NCBI RefSeq assembly: GCF_018255755.1
Contig: NZ_CP073766.1
Coordinates: 7,872,501-7,936,500, forward strand
Direction of reading: 5' to 3'
DNA: 64,000 nt
DNA from: Chitinophaga sp. HK235
GTDB lineage: Bacteria > Bacteroidota > Bacteroidia > Chitinophagales > Chitinophagaceae
Notes under the pieces: model-generated
Database searches by the model: none
What the model was told of the DNA's origin: nothing
Seen by the model: the letters and a program-made list of their open reading frames with translations, nothing else
Shown here: piece after piece, positions 55,091-63,293 of the stretch
Numbering within the stretch: the stretch's first letter is position 1
Layout: every line of letters starts with the position of its first letter
Position numbers and translations under genes: made by a program

Positions 55091-56075
55091 CGTTACCGGG
55101 GGTGACAGTAATCGTTACGCTATGCCCGCCTCTGAGAACGTCTACCAATACTTTCCGGCCGATTTGTTTTTCGGTAAGCAGCAGGTGCATATCATCTACG
55201 GTGGCAACGGGTATGTTATCGAAGGCGATGATGATGTCTCCGATATGGAGCTGGCTGTTATCGTAGTTGCCGTCGGGGATGGTTTCAAAAACGTAGACGC
55301 CTGTTTGAATGGTGAGTTTGTTGGCAGCTATCATACGGTTGGTGAGTTTAACGGGTTGGGCGGCAATGCCGAGTTGTGCCCGTTTTACTCTACCGTGAAG
55401 GATGAGCTGGCCGGCGATCTGGGCGGCAAGGTTGGACGAGATGGCAAAGCAGAGTCCCTGTGCGGCCGGTATCATGGCGGTATTGACACCGATGATCTGA
55501 CCGAGGGAATTGACCAGTGGTCCGCCGCTGTTGCCAGGGTTGAGTGCGGCATCTGTTTGTATTACGTTGTCGATGAGCCTGCCGTTGCTGGCGCGGAGCG
55601 TGCGGCCCAACGCACTCACCACGCCGGCAGTAACGGTATATTGCAGGCCCATGGGATTACCGATGGCAATAGCGATCTGTCCTACCTGCAATGCTGCGGA
55701 GTCGGCGAAAGATAAAGCTTTGAGCCCGGTTTCATCAATCTTGAGTACAGCGATATCAGTAGAGGGGTCGGTACCTTTTATTTCTGCGTTGACTTTTCTG
55801 CCGTCAACAAAAGAAACACGGATGCTTTCCGCCTGTTCTATCACGTGATTATTGGTGATGATAAAGCCGTCGGAGGAAATGATGAAGCCCGATCCGGCGC
55901 CTGTCTGCGTTTTTCTTCCGGGATTCCGCTTGTCATTGACTTTTTGTTGTACTTCAATGTGCACAACTGATTCGGCGACCGTGCCTACTACACCGGTAAC
56001 CGTTTTAGAATATGCGTCCAGTAAACCGGCATCGTTTACAGGATGGTTCGTCAGAAATGTTAGTGCGTTTTCCAT
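55077..56075 (-). CDS. HtrA/Deg-like serine protease with PDZ domain
   Basis: 332 aa. Trypsin-like domain with the full catalytic triad: H77 (ITNNHVIE), D107 (STDIAVLKI) and S183 (LNPGNSGGPL). One PDZ domain occupies about 240-325. HtrA proteins are normally periplasmic quality-control proteases, but I see no signal peptide or membrane anchor at this N-terminus, so it may be cytoplasmic. It is on the strand opposite to locus 3, so it interrupts the run between the fucosidase and the sialidase. Confidence 0.9.
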   Translation of the reverse strand: MENALTFLTNHPVNDAGLLDAYSKTVTGVVGTVAESVVHIEVQQKVNDKRNPGRKTQTGAGSGFIISSDGFIITNNHVIEQAESIRVSFVDGRKVNAEIKGTDPSTDIAVLKIDETGLKALSFADSAALQVGQIAIAIGNPMGLQYTVTAGVVSALGRTLRASNGRLIDNVIQTDAALNPGNSGGPLVNSLGQIIGVNTAMIPAAQGLCFAISSNLAAQIAGQLILHGRVKRAQLGIAAQPVKLTNRMIAANKLTIQTGVYVFETIPDGNYDNSQLHIGDIIIAFDNIPVATVDDMHLLLTEKQIGRKVLVDVLRGGHSVTITVTPGNGDKY

Positions 56076-56182
56076 ACCGGAAATCGCTCAAATATACTTC
56101 CAGATTCATTTTGTGCCTTTTTGACAAACTTTTTTTCTTCTTCCTGACATATTGTTCAAATCTATGCAAATCTTGCAGTGTA

Positions 56183-56587
56183 TCACTGGTTGTTATAGTA
56201 TAATAACCAGTTGAAACCATATTTATCCCTGAGAACGCCAATTTTTCCGCCGAAGAAATCATGCACGGGCCGGAGTGGTTCACCGCCAGCTGACAGTTTT
56301 TCGAAAGCCGCTACCATTTCTTCGGGTGTGTTACAGGTGAGGCTGATGCTCACGTTGTTGATCATCCCTGACGGATCAGCGCCCATATCGGAGGCCAGCA
56401 GTAATAATGACCCATTGGTAAGGCTGGAATGCAGTATGTGGTCTTGTTTGTGTGCCGGCCATTGATCGGCCATGGGAGACGCTTTTACTGTTTGCAGAAA
56501 AAGTTCCCCGCCGAGGCAGCTCTGGTAGAACTTCATAGCTTCCGCACATTTGCCGTCAAAATTGAGGTATACATTAATCTGTGACAT
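56183..56587 (-). CDS. VOC/PhnB-like glyoxalase-fold protein
   Basis: 134 aa from ATG 56587; the frame continues to 56722 but the extra part is antisense leader sequence. MSQINVYLNFDGKCAEAMKF, a central ISLTCNTPEEM and a final GFNWLLYY match the PhnB-like group of the vicinal oxygen chelate superfamily. Members have varied roles; no substrate can be named. Possibly an independent gene. Confidence 0.85.
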   Translation of the reverse strand: MSQINVYLNFDGKCAEAMKFYQSCLGGELFLQTVKASPMADQWPAHKQDHILHSSLTNGSLLLLASDMGADPSGMINNVSISLTCNTPEEMVAAFEKLSAGGEPLRPVHDFFGGKIGVLRDKYGFNWLLYYNNQ

Positions 56588-56827
56588 GGTATTCCTTTTC
56601 AGCAAAGTTATCGTATTACCACTCCTTTTTGGAGGGGGCAGTACGACAATTTGAGGGGAACAATGCGACTTTATTTTCAGGAGAAGGATGTTTTCCGCTT
56701 TCAGCGGGATGGAAAAAACCATTCGTAAAAGAAGATACTTTTTTAGGAAACTTTTGCCGTTATTGCACTGGCTGCCTATGCCAAAGCCAGTGGCAGCGGG
56801 GGAGATCCCCCTGATAAAAATTACACG

Positions 56828-57991
56828 ATGAATAAACTGAAACTACTGACAGGCCTGCTGCTTTTATGTACCAGTCTATTGTACGCGCAGATGACTACAG
56901 TACCGGTATTCACATCCGGTACGGAAGGGTACAAAAGTTTTCGTATACCAGCGATTATCAAACTGCCCTACGGGCCGCTGCTGGCCTTCGCAGAAGGACG
57001 GGTAAATGACAGCGGCGACTTCGGGGATATTAATATTGTAATGAAACGCAGCGACGACAATGGTGCTACCTGGGGACCTCTGCAAACAGTGGTGGACAAT
57101 GATTCGTTGCAGGCCGGCAATCCGGCTCCGGTAGCAGATGTTACAGACAGGGTCTATCTGCATGGACGGATTTTCCTGTTTTACAATACCGGTAACAACC
57201 ATGAAGGCGAAATCCGCAAAGGAAAAGGGCTGCGGGAAGTATGGTATAAAACATCCGCAGATGGCGGTGTTACCTGGTCGGAGCCGGTAAATATCACTAC
57301 TCAGGTACATCGTCCGCTTCAGCCACAAATCAATCCGGCTTATAATTTCAAAGAAGACTGGAGAAGTTATGCCAATACGCCCGGACACGCTACCCAGTTC
57401 CGCTATGGGAAATACTATGGCAGGATATACGTGGCGGCCAATCATTCCGAAGGGAACCCGCAACGACATTTTAAGGACTATTTTGCGCATGGCTACTATA
57501 CCGATGATCATGGTAAAACGTTTCACCTGGCGGCCACCATGCCAATGCCGGGTGGCAATGAAGCCACAGCCGCAGTATTAGATAACGACCGGCTGATGCT
57601 GAATGCCCGTAACCAGCAAGGTAATGTAAAGGCCCGTATGGTGGCTACCAGTTACGATGGTGGCACTACCTGGGATCAATACGCATTCGACCCGCAGCTA
57701 CCGGACCCTGTATGTGAAGGTAGTTTGCTGGAGATCGGTTTTAAGAAGAGCAGGACTGTGCTGGCTTTCTGTAATGCGGCCGATACCCTGCAGCGAAACC
57801 ATCTCACACTACGGATCAGTGAAGATGAGGGCCGTACCTGGCCTAAGTCTTATCTGATCGTCGCCAGCGACAACAACAAAGGAGATTATGCTGCGTACTC
57901 CGATATTGTAAAAATTGGCAAACAACGTATAGGCGTGTTGTTTGAGCGGAATAATTATCGAGAAATAGTATTCACCGTTGTAAATCTCTGA
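56828..57991 (+). CDS. nanH: GH33 exo-alpha-sialidase
   Basis: 387 aa. Signal peptide cut near LYAQ (residue 21). The FRIP motif (SFRIPAII, R39) binds the sialic acid carboxylate. Four Asp boxes are visible: SDDNGATW (75-82), SADGGVTW, SYDGGTTW and SEDEGRTW. It releases terminal sialic acid from glycans in the periplasm or outside. The 240-bp upstream region holds GC-rich hairpins (56766-56792 and GGGGG-AGAT-CCCCC). No sialic acid lyase, kinase or NanT transporter is seen here, so the freed acid may not be used, or the genes are elsewhere. The DapA/NanA-superfamily gene at 10099 is far away but may deserve a test. Confidence 0.93.
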   Translation: MNKLKLLTGLLLLCTSLLYAQMTTVPVFTSGTEGYKSFRIPAIIKLPYGPLLAFAEGRVNDSGDFGDINIVMKRSDDNGATWGPLQTVVDNDSLQAGNPAPVADVTDRVYLHGRIFLFYNTGNNHEGEIRKGKGLREVWYKTSADGGVTWSEPVNITTQVHRPLQPQINPAYNFKEDWRSYANTPGHATQFRYGKYYGRIYVAANHSEGNPQRHFKDYFAHGYYTDDHGKTFHLAATMPMPGGNEATAAVLDNDRLMLNARNQQGNVKARMVATSYDGGTTWDQYAFDPQLPDPVCEGSLLEIGFKKSRTVLAFCNAADTLQRNHLTLRISEDEGRTWPKSYLIVASDNNKGDYAAYSDIVKIGKQRIGVLFERNNYREIVFTVVNL

Positions 57992-58207
57992 TGTGAATAA
58001 GGGAAACAGGGTAGCCGCGATGACAGCCAGCATCTACCTTTGAGATACCCTCTAGAATAAGACGTCAGCTTGGCGCTGAATGGGGACAAATAGAATCTTA
58101 TATGGACCATCCCGCATCAGATGGTCATTGTTATACGCCATTTGATAAAAAAGGCAGACTTGAAAAAAGGGAATGTTCCAACTACACTATTTTTAAGATT
58201 TTAATTT

Positions 58208-58687
58208 ATGAAACTAATACTAGCACTACTACTTTGTACATCAAATTGGCTTTATTCCCAAACAATTGATGCGAAATATATTAAAGCATATAACTATATT
58301 GATTCTTTGGAAAAGGAAAAGATTAACGTCTCTCCTGTAATAAGATATCTCAGTATTAGCTCTTTTTCGAGGCAGGATGAGGTTAAGAATAGCCATCTTA
58401 TTTCTCCCGATTTACTTAATAAAAACTCGTTTTATAACAATCATTACTTCCAACCGTACATAGATTCAAGTATCTCTCAGGTATTCAAATTTGAGAATAG
58501 AACGGATAAGTATTTAATGTTCTCGAAACCCATTGGAAATATTCTATTGTTAGAGATCAGAAGAGGTCCAATCAAACTGAGTAATTTGAACGGACCATAC
58601 ATGGGTATTGCCTCCGAATATTTGTTGATATTTGATAATGAGAATAATGTGATCAAATGCTTTACAGAGAAGATAATATATAATTAG
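58208..58687 (+). CDS. AT-rich orphan secreted protein
   Basis: 159 aa. Signal peptide (MKLILALLLCTSNWLYSQ). No recognised domain. Base use is much more AT-rich than all neighbours, which suggests recent transfer. An open frame of the opposite sort (58024-58269, 81 codons) overlaps its start. A perfect 38-bp palindrome follows. No function can be given. Confidence 0.65.
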   Translation: MKLILALLLCTSNWLYSQTIDAKYIKAYNYIDSLEKEKINVSPVIRYLSISSFSRQDEVKNSHLISPDLLNKNSFYNNHYFQPYIDSSISQVFKFENRTDKYLMFSKPIGNILLLEIRRGPIKLSNLNGPYMGIASEYLLIFDNENNVIKCFTEKIIYN

Positions 58688-58693
58688 AATTTT

Positions 58694-58731
58694 CCGCCTC
58701 TATATTTTTAATATTAAAAATATAGAGGCGG
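58694..58731 (+). terminator. Perfect 38-bp palindromic terminator
   Basis: CCGCCTCTATATTTTTAAT and its exact complement, directly after the AT-rich gene (stop 58685-58687). The stem is GC-rich at the base and A/T in the upper part. It can work on both strands, serving also the convergent SDR gene. Confidence 0.8.
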
Positions 58732-58794
58732 TTATAAATCCCTGCAATGTGTTGCTTATCGATGGCTCAGTGCCATAGACCACCGAGAATTTCC

Positions 58795-59439
58795 CTACAG
58801 CAAAGAGCTTACGACTACAGAAGCCACAAAAGGAGCTTTTCGTATATACGTACCATCTCTCAGCTGGCTGACCAGAAAAACAGCCAGATCCGTGGCACTG
58901 ATCCGTGGAGCGGGGCAGTCATGCAGATTGGCCTGGTAAGCACCGGTGCTGGTGGTTTGTTCCAGTAGTGGTATCCTCACCAGGGTCCAGTCGAGCGTGC
59001 TCTGTGTCAGCAGTGCATATTCCCGTTGTTTATCTGCGATGATGTCGGGGAAGCTGTTACGCATATACGTAGAAGCCTGGCGGCACCATTCGCTTTTATC
59101 ATCTCCCGGGACATCAATACTTAAACCGGTAATTACGATATAACGTTGAAGGCCATACGCCTGCATGGTATTGATAATACCGTGGGTGGCGCTGCTGAAA
59201 ATTGGAGGGTGGCCGCTTCCCAGTGTACTGATGACTGCATCACAGCCGGGTATCAACTGTGATAATGCCATAGGGTCCAGTACATCACCCTTGATAAGTT
59301 GTATGGCCGGATGATGGAGATGGTATTTGTCAGGGTTTCTGAGTAGTAGTCTGAGATGAAAGCCTTGAAGTAGTAGTTGATTGACCAGGTATTGACCTGC
59401 TTTTCCGGTGCCGCCAATGACGGCTATGGCTGTCTTCAT
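58795..59439 (-). CDS. NAD(P)-binding atypical SDR protein
   Basis: 214 aa from ATG 59439 (the frame opens at 59487). VIGGTGKAGQYLVNQLL near the N-terminus is the GxxGxxG dinucleotide motif. YIVITGLSIDVPGD and DWTLVRIPLL fit the NAD(P)H-binding, NmrA/BVR-B-like group, which lacks the classical YxxxK. These reduce or sense NAD(P)H. It is a single gene convergent with the AT-rich orphan. Confidence 0.85.
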   Translation of the reverse strand: MKTAIAVIGGTGKAGQYLVNQLLLQGFHLRLLLRNPDKYHLHHPAIQLIKGDVLDPMALSQLIPGCDAVISTLGSGHPPIFSSATHGIINTMQAYGLQRYIVITGLSIDVPGDDKSEWCRQASTYMRNSFPDIIADKQREYALLTQSTLDWTLVRIPLLEQTTSTGAYQANLHDCPAPRISATDLAVFLVSQLRDGTYIRKAPFVASVVVSSLL

Positions 59440-59580
59440 ATATTGGTTGTATAAAATAATTAACAATACACAGGTGTCTGTGTTCATAACCGGCTGTGGT
59501 AGCGGGTATGCAGTGATGGTAATATTTTATGCAACAAGTTTAATGATTCAAATATAATGAAAAGAGTATAACTTCAGTTT

Positions 59581-60216
59581 ATGGAAGTACGGGTTTATTA
59601 TGCCTCTTTTGATACACCATTGTCTGCTGAGCGTTTCAGCCGTTTGCTGGAGCAGCTTCCGGAAGACAAACAACAACAGGTGTTAAGATATAAGCGTTGG
59701 CAGGATGCGCATGCGTCTCTGCTTGGAAAACATTTACTGCTGCAGGCCTGCAGTGAGTCGGGATATCCGGCAGATCTTCGTTTGTTGCAATATACAGTGG
59801 CTGGCCGGCCTTACCTGCCGGAGTACCCGGATTTTAACATTTCTCATTCCGGAAATATGGTTGTTTGTGCTTTGGCAGCCAACGGACGAATCGGTATCGA
59901 TATAGAGAAAAGAGGCTCCATTGATATCATGGATTTTAAAGACCAGTTTACAATGGAGGAGTGGAAGCAGGTGATGTCTGCAGAAGATCCGGTATGGCAG
60001 TTTTATGAATTCTGGACTATTAAGGAAGCGGTGGCCAAAGCAAATGGAGTGGGTATTGTGGATTTGCCGTCTGTTCATATTCTGTCTGATAGTTTGGTAA
60101 GACTTCATGGATTTATGTGGACACTAACGCCCTTGCTGTTGCATAATGCATATGCAGGTCATATAGCCACAGAATCGATTCCTTCAGTCAGTATCAGGGA
60201 AGTTGTTTTCGACTAA
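59581..60216 (+). CDS. Sfp-type 4'-phosphopantetheinyl transferase
   Basis: 211 aa. FNISHSGNMVVCAL (85-98), GIDIEKRG (metal ligands D107 and E109) and FWTIKEAVAKANG (K148, E149) are the three family motifs. It transfers phosphopantetheine from CoA to carrier proteins of fatty acid, polyketide or peptide synthetases. No carrier protein or synthetase gene is in this window. It lies 289 bp upstream of the lanthipeptide-like precursors; lanthipeptides do not need this enzyme, so the adjacency may be chance. Confidence 0.92.
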   Translation: MEVRVYYASFDTPLSAERFSRLLEQLPEDKQQQVLRYKRWQDAHASLLGKHLLLQACSESGYPADLRLLQYTVAGRPYLPEYPDFNISHSGNMVVCALAANGRIGIDIEKRGSIDIMDFKDQFTMEEWKQVMSAEDPVWQFYEFWTIKEAVAKANGVGIVDLPSVHILSDSLVRLHGFMWTLTPLLLHNAYAGHIATESIPSVSIREVVFD

Positions 60217-60505
60217 TATAGGAGGCGCCTTTACTTTAATGATAGCAATAGGATCGGGGGTAATCAGCCATCCCGTAAAACCGGTAAATTTCATGTTTTA
60301 ACAATCGCTTTTTTTAAAATCACGGTTTTCCGTGAGCTGCTGTATCGCAGAATCTGTGTACATTTATCAAGTACCAATAATCAAAAAAAATAATCCAAAA
60401 GAAAACCTTTTTGATCACCCTCAAACTGATAACAGTCAATACTCCAATACAATAAAATTCCAACGTTTTTTTATTTTTTATTTATAACCTATAATAATTT
60501 GTTTT

Positions 60506-60664
60506 ATGAGAAAAACTTTCGAAAAAAAGCTGGTACTGAACAAAATTAAAGTTGCTAAACTGAATGCAGCCCAGGTTGATAGCGTAGACGTAAAAGCTCC
60601 TACCTACACAGGTTGCAGCCTGATGGCAAAATGTCCTCCTCCCAGCACACTGGTTAATTGCTAA
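60506..60664 (+). CDS. Class I lanthipeptide-like precursor A1
   Basis: 52 aa. The leader carries KKLVLNKIKVAKLN (7-20), matching the K-K-L-x-L-x-K-I-x-V pattern of Bacteroidota class I lanthipeptide precursors. The C-terminal core about 31-52 holds C37, C43 and C52 and five Ser/Thr (T33, T35, S38, S47, T48), which could make up to three thioether rings. ATG 60506 follows an AT-rich 289-bp region that has no other gene. The next gene is a second precursor, then LanC. No cleavage site is certain. Confidence 0.82.
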   Translation: MRKTFEKKLVLNKIKVAKLNAAQVDSVDVKAPTYTGCSLMAKCPPPSTLVNC

Positions 60665-60678
60665 ACCGCAGCTCGTTT

Positions 60679-60855
60679 ATGAAAAAAGAAACATCCAAAA
60701 AACTCCGTTTAGGTAAGATCAAAGTATCTGACCTTACTAGTCATGTGCAGTCTGCTGGTGCTGATCAGCGTTCTGGTGCTTGCAGCGCATCTTATGTGAT
60801 TGCTTGTATGAGCCAGGGAGCGCCTGTTTGCAGCAAAGACTCCTGTATTATCTAA
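60679..60855 (+). CDS. Class I lanthipeptide-like precursor A2
   Basis: 58 aa from ATG 60679, 14 bp after A1. The leader KKLRLGKIKVSDLT (7-20) aligns without gaps to that of A1, but the core is different: about 28-58, with C35, C43, C51 and C56 and Ser at 32, 36, 38, 45, 52 and 55. The same enzymes should process both leaders, giving two unlike products, perhaps a two-component system. It is followed by a strong repeat hairpin and LanC. Confidence 0.82.
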   Translation: MKKETSKKLRLGKIKVSDLTSHVQSAGADQRSGACSASYVIACMSQGAPVCSKDSCII

Positions 60856-60862
60856 ATTAGTT

Positions 60863-60944
60863 CCCCGGGCTAAAGCCCGGGGCTAATAATTGATTAAAAT
60901 TTATTCAATCTTCATCAATATTAGCCCCGGGCTTTAGCCCGGGG
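60863..60944. repeat. Paired REP-like palindromes between precursors and lanC
   Basis: CCCCGGGCT-AA-AGCCCGGGG (60863-60882) and its inverted copy CCCCGGGCT-TT-AGCCCGGGG (60925-60944) flank an AT-rich centre whose ends (GGCTAATA / TATTAGCC) also pair. The whole 82-bp unit resembles a BIME. It begins 8 bp after the A2 stop and ends 17 bp before lanC, so it could let precursors be made in excess of the cyclase. Confidence 0.85.
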
Positions 60945-60961
60945 ATATTTTATTTTGAACG

Positions 60962-62173
60962 ATGAACTACAGAAAAGAAATTGAGTTGACGCTGGAGCAG
61001 ATCTGCAAAGAGCTGGATCTGTTTACCGCTAACGATACAAATGCAGGCCTTTTAGGAGGGTATACCGGCTGTGCTTTGTTCTATGCCTACTATTACCAAT
61101 TTACTTCCCGTGATGAGCATCTGGATAAGGTGCTGGATATTGTACAAAAAAGTATAACGGCTTTGTCTGAGCAGCCATTGAATGGATCTTTCTGTGGTGG
61201 TGTGGCCGGTGTTGCCTGGTGTATACAGCACCTGGTGGATATGGGCTTTATTGAGGAAGATGATATGATGGATGCTTTTACAGATATTGATGAGGTAGTG
61301 GGCGATTTTATGGAGGAAACCCTGCTGGCTGGTAAAAATGATTTCCTGCATGAAGGAGTTGGTACGGCATTATACTTCCTGGGGCGGCCGCCTGCAGTAG
61401 CGCAGCAGTATCTGGAAAAGCTGGTGGGACATCTGGCCGGGTCGGCGCACCGTTTACCTACAGGTATAGCCTGGAAAGACCAGTTTTCTTCTCAGAGCCA
61501 CCGCAATCAGGAGGAGAACCTGTATAACCTCGGACTGTCGCATGGCGTGCCTGCTATTATCGCCATACTGTGCCGGATATACGAAAAAGGAATTGCCCGG
61601 GATGTTACCCATGGGCTGATAGAAGATGCTACCCGCTGGGTGCTGAGTAACCGGAAAGCAGCCGGAGGAAAGGGAAAGTCACTGTACCCTACTTTAACCA
61701 ATGCCGCCAACGTGATCAGCGGCGATGTAAATAGCCGTTTGGGCTGGTGTTATGGCGACCTGGGTATCGCCACAATGCTGCTGGGCGCCGGAAAGCGTCT
61801 GCAGAAGCCGGCTTACAATGAAGAAGCGTTATCGGTACTGAATGATATTGCCTGTTACCGTGATCAGAAAAACGGAGCCGTATATGATGCCTGTTTATGT
61901 CATGGCAGCGCAGGCATTGCGCATATATTGCAACAGGCTGCCCTGGCCACTGGTGATCCGGTCCTGGAAAAGGCCGCGTTCAACTGGCTGGAAACAACCC
62001 TCAAAATGAATACCTGGACGGATGGGCCTGCCGGGTACAAATTTTATCTTCACCCTGATTATATTAAAGAGTATAATGTGCTGGAAGGTATTGCAGGAGT
62101 AGGACTGTCACTGCTGGGCTTCCTGGAACCGGAAATGAGTACAGGCTGGAATGAATGTCTGTTGATTTCATAA
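60962..62173 (+). CDS. LanC-like lanthionine cyclase
   Basis: 403 aa, normal LanC length, soluble alpha-toroid. The zinc ligands are all present: C263 (GWCYGDLG), C313 and H314 (CLCHGSAGIA), as is the conserved H194 (GLSHGVPAI). LanC adds Cys thiols to dehydrated Ser/Thr to form lanthionine rings. Dehydration by LanB is needed first, but no lanB, transporter or protease gene is seen in the window. Directly after the two precursors and the repeat hairpin, same strand. Confidence 0.92.
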   Translation: MNYRKEIELTLEQICKELDLFTANDTNAGLLGGYTGCALFYAYYYQFTSRDEHLDKVLDIVQKSITALSEQPLNGSFCGGVAGVAWCIQHLVDMGFIEEDDMMDAFTDIDEVVGDFMEETLLAGKNDFLHEGVGTALYFLGRPPAVAQQYLEKLVGHLAGSAHRLPTGIAWKDQFSSQSHRNQEENLYNLGLSHGVPAIIAILCRIYEKGIARDVTHGLIEDATRWVLSNRKAAGGKGKSLYPTLTNAANVISGDVNSRLGWCYGDLGIATMLLGAGKRLQKPAYNEEALSVLNDIACYRDQKNGAVYDACLCHGSAGIAHILQQAALATGDPVLEKAAFNWLETTLKMNTWTDGPAGYKFYLHPDYIKEYNVLEGIAGVGLSLLGFLEPEMSTGWNECLLIS

Positions 62174-62305
62174 ACTTTCGGGAAGTTTCATTTTGCTTTT
62201 ATTTTGCTTTTTTTATATATTACAGTTAGTATTTGATCCACGAAAACTGTTCACCCGGAAATCCATGCCAAAGCATGCCAACGTTACAGCAAATATGAAA
62301 TAACC

Positions 62306-62944
62306 ATGATCCGATTATATTGTGTTGATGATCACCCATTGATACTGGAAGGTCTACGCGCATTACTCTGTTTTGAAAGAGATATTGAACTGACGGGAGA
62401 AACAAGAACGGGGGAGGCGTGCCTGAATTTTCTTGTTCACCATAGGGCTGATATTATTCTGCTGGACACCCTCTTGCCCGATATGTCCGGTGCAGCGCTC
62501 TGCCATGTCATAAAAAGAAACTATCCTGAGATAATGGTGCTCGGACTGAGCTACCATAAAGATGGACCCGGTATCCATGAGATGATGGAAAGCGGTGCCA
62601 GTGGATGCCTGATGAAGAATGCCGATAAGGAAGAGCTGTTGAAAGCCATCCGTGACGTGCATAATGGGCATACCTATCTGTCAGCCGGACTCGAAGATGT
62701 TTTGCAGACAGATGACAGAAGGACAAGAGCCAGACAGTTGAATATCACCAAAAGAGAAAAAGAAGTATTGTGGCTGATTGCCAACGGCCATACCAACCTC
62801 GAAATAGCCGAAAAACTTTTTATCAGCAGTGATACAGTGGACAGTCACCGGCGTAACCTGCTGGGCAAATTCAAAGCCCGTAATACAGCCATGCTCATTA
62901 AATGCGCCATCGATAACAAACTACTCCTGTCAGGGTACCACTGA
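62306..62944 (+). CDS. NarL/LuxR-type response regulator
   Basis: 212 aa. Receiver domain with D8-D9 (CVDDHP), phospho-acceptor D54 (IILLDTLLPD) and K103 region (CLMKNADKEEL), then an HTH of LuxR type at about 148-205 (LNITKREKEVLWLIANGHTN; DTVDSHRRNLLGKF). It binds DNA when phosphorylated. No sensor kinase is adjacent. It lies 132 bp after lanC on the same strand, so it may control the lanthipeptide genes, which is inference. Confidence 0.92.
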   Translation: MIRLYCVDDHPLILEGLRALLCFERDIELTGETRTGEACLNFLVHHRADIILLDTLLPDMSGAALCHVIKRNYPEIMVLGLSYHKDGPGIHEMMESGASGCLMKNADKEELLKAIRDVHNGHTYLSAGLEDVLQTDDRRTRARQLNITKREKEVLWLIANGHTNLEIAEKLFISSDTVDSHRRNLLGKFKARNTAMLIKCAIDNKLLLSGYH

Positions 62945-62984
62945 CAACTTTTTGAAGAAAAGAAATTAATCCGCTACCTTCGCT

Positions 62985-63165
62985 GCGCAATGGTTTACTC
63001 CTCTCCGTTGCGGATGAGGGTAATTAAAAGGGAACACGGGTGTAAATCCCGGACAGTCCCGCTGCTGTAATTCTCTCAAATGCCCGGGCATCTATCCGGC
63101 CACTGTTGATGATCAATGGGAAGGCCGCCCGGAGCAGAGATAAGTCAGAATACCTGCCATGCAAT
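62985..63165 (+). ncRNA. Cobalamin (adenosylcobalamin-type) riboswitch
   Basis: The core elements are in the right order: GGGAACACGGGTGTAAATCC, GGACAGTCCCGCTGCTGTAA, GCCACTG at 63099-63105, ATGGGAAGGCC, and the B12 box AAGTCAGAATACCTGCC at 63142-63158. This RNA binds cobalamin and turns off the downstream gene. The gene downstream is a TonB receptor of BtuB type. Edges are approximate. Confidence 0.93.
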
Positions 63166-63173
63166 TTGTTTTT

Positions 63174-63227
63174 AAGCCTTCGTGGAATGAGGCTTGGAAG
63201 TAAATCATGTTGCAGGCTGACTGCCTG
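63174..63227 (+). promoter_or_regulatory. Leader hairpins, possible riboswitch expression platform
   Basis: AAGCCT / AGGCTT (63174-63195) and CAGGC-TGACT-GCCTG (63213-63227) lie between the riboswitch and the receptor start. A 27-codon open frame (63207-63290) runs through the second hairpin and ends 3 nt before the receptor ATG. Confidence 0.4.
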
Positions 63228-63293
63228 AAGGAATTTACCTTGATTTTACTCCTGATACGAAGGCCGTTGAAGAAATTATCAAAACGGTGAAGT

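Noticed and set aside
56766..56792. Riboswitch upstream of the sialidase
   Set aside because: Only simple hairpins are visible; no known riboswitch core.
59581..60216. Phosphopantetheinyl transferase as part of the lanthipeptide pathway
   Set aside because: Class I lanthipeptide formation needs no carrier protein, and no synthetase is nearby.
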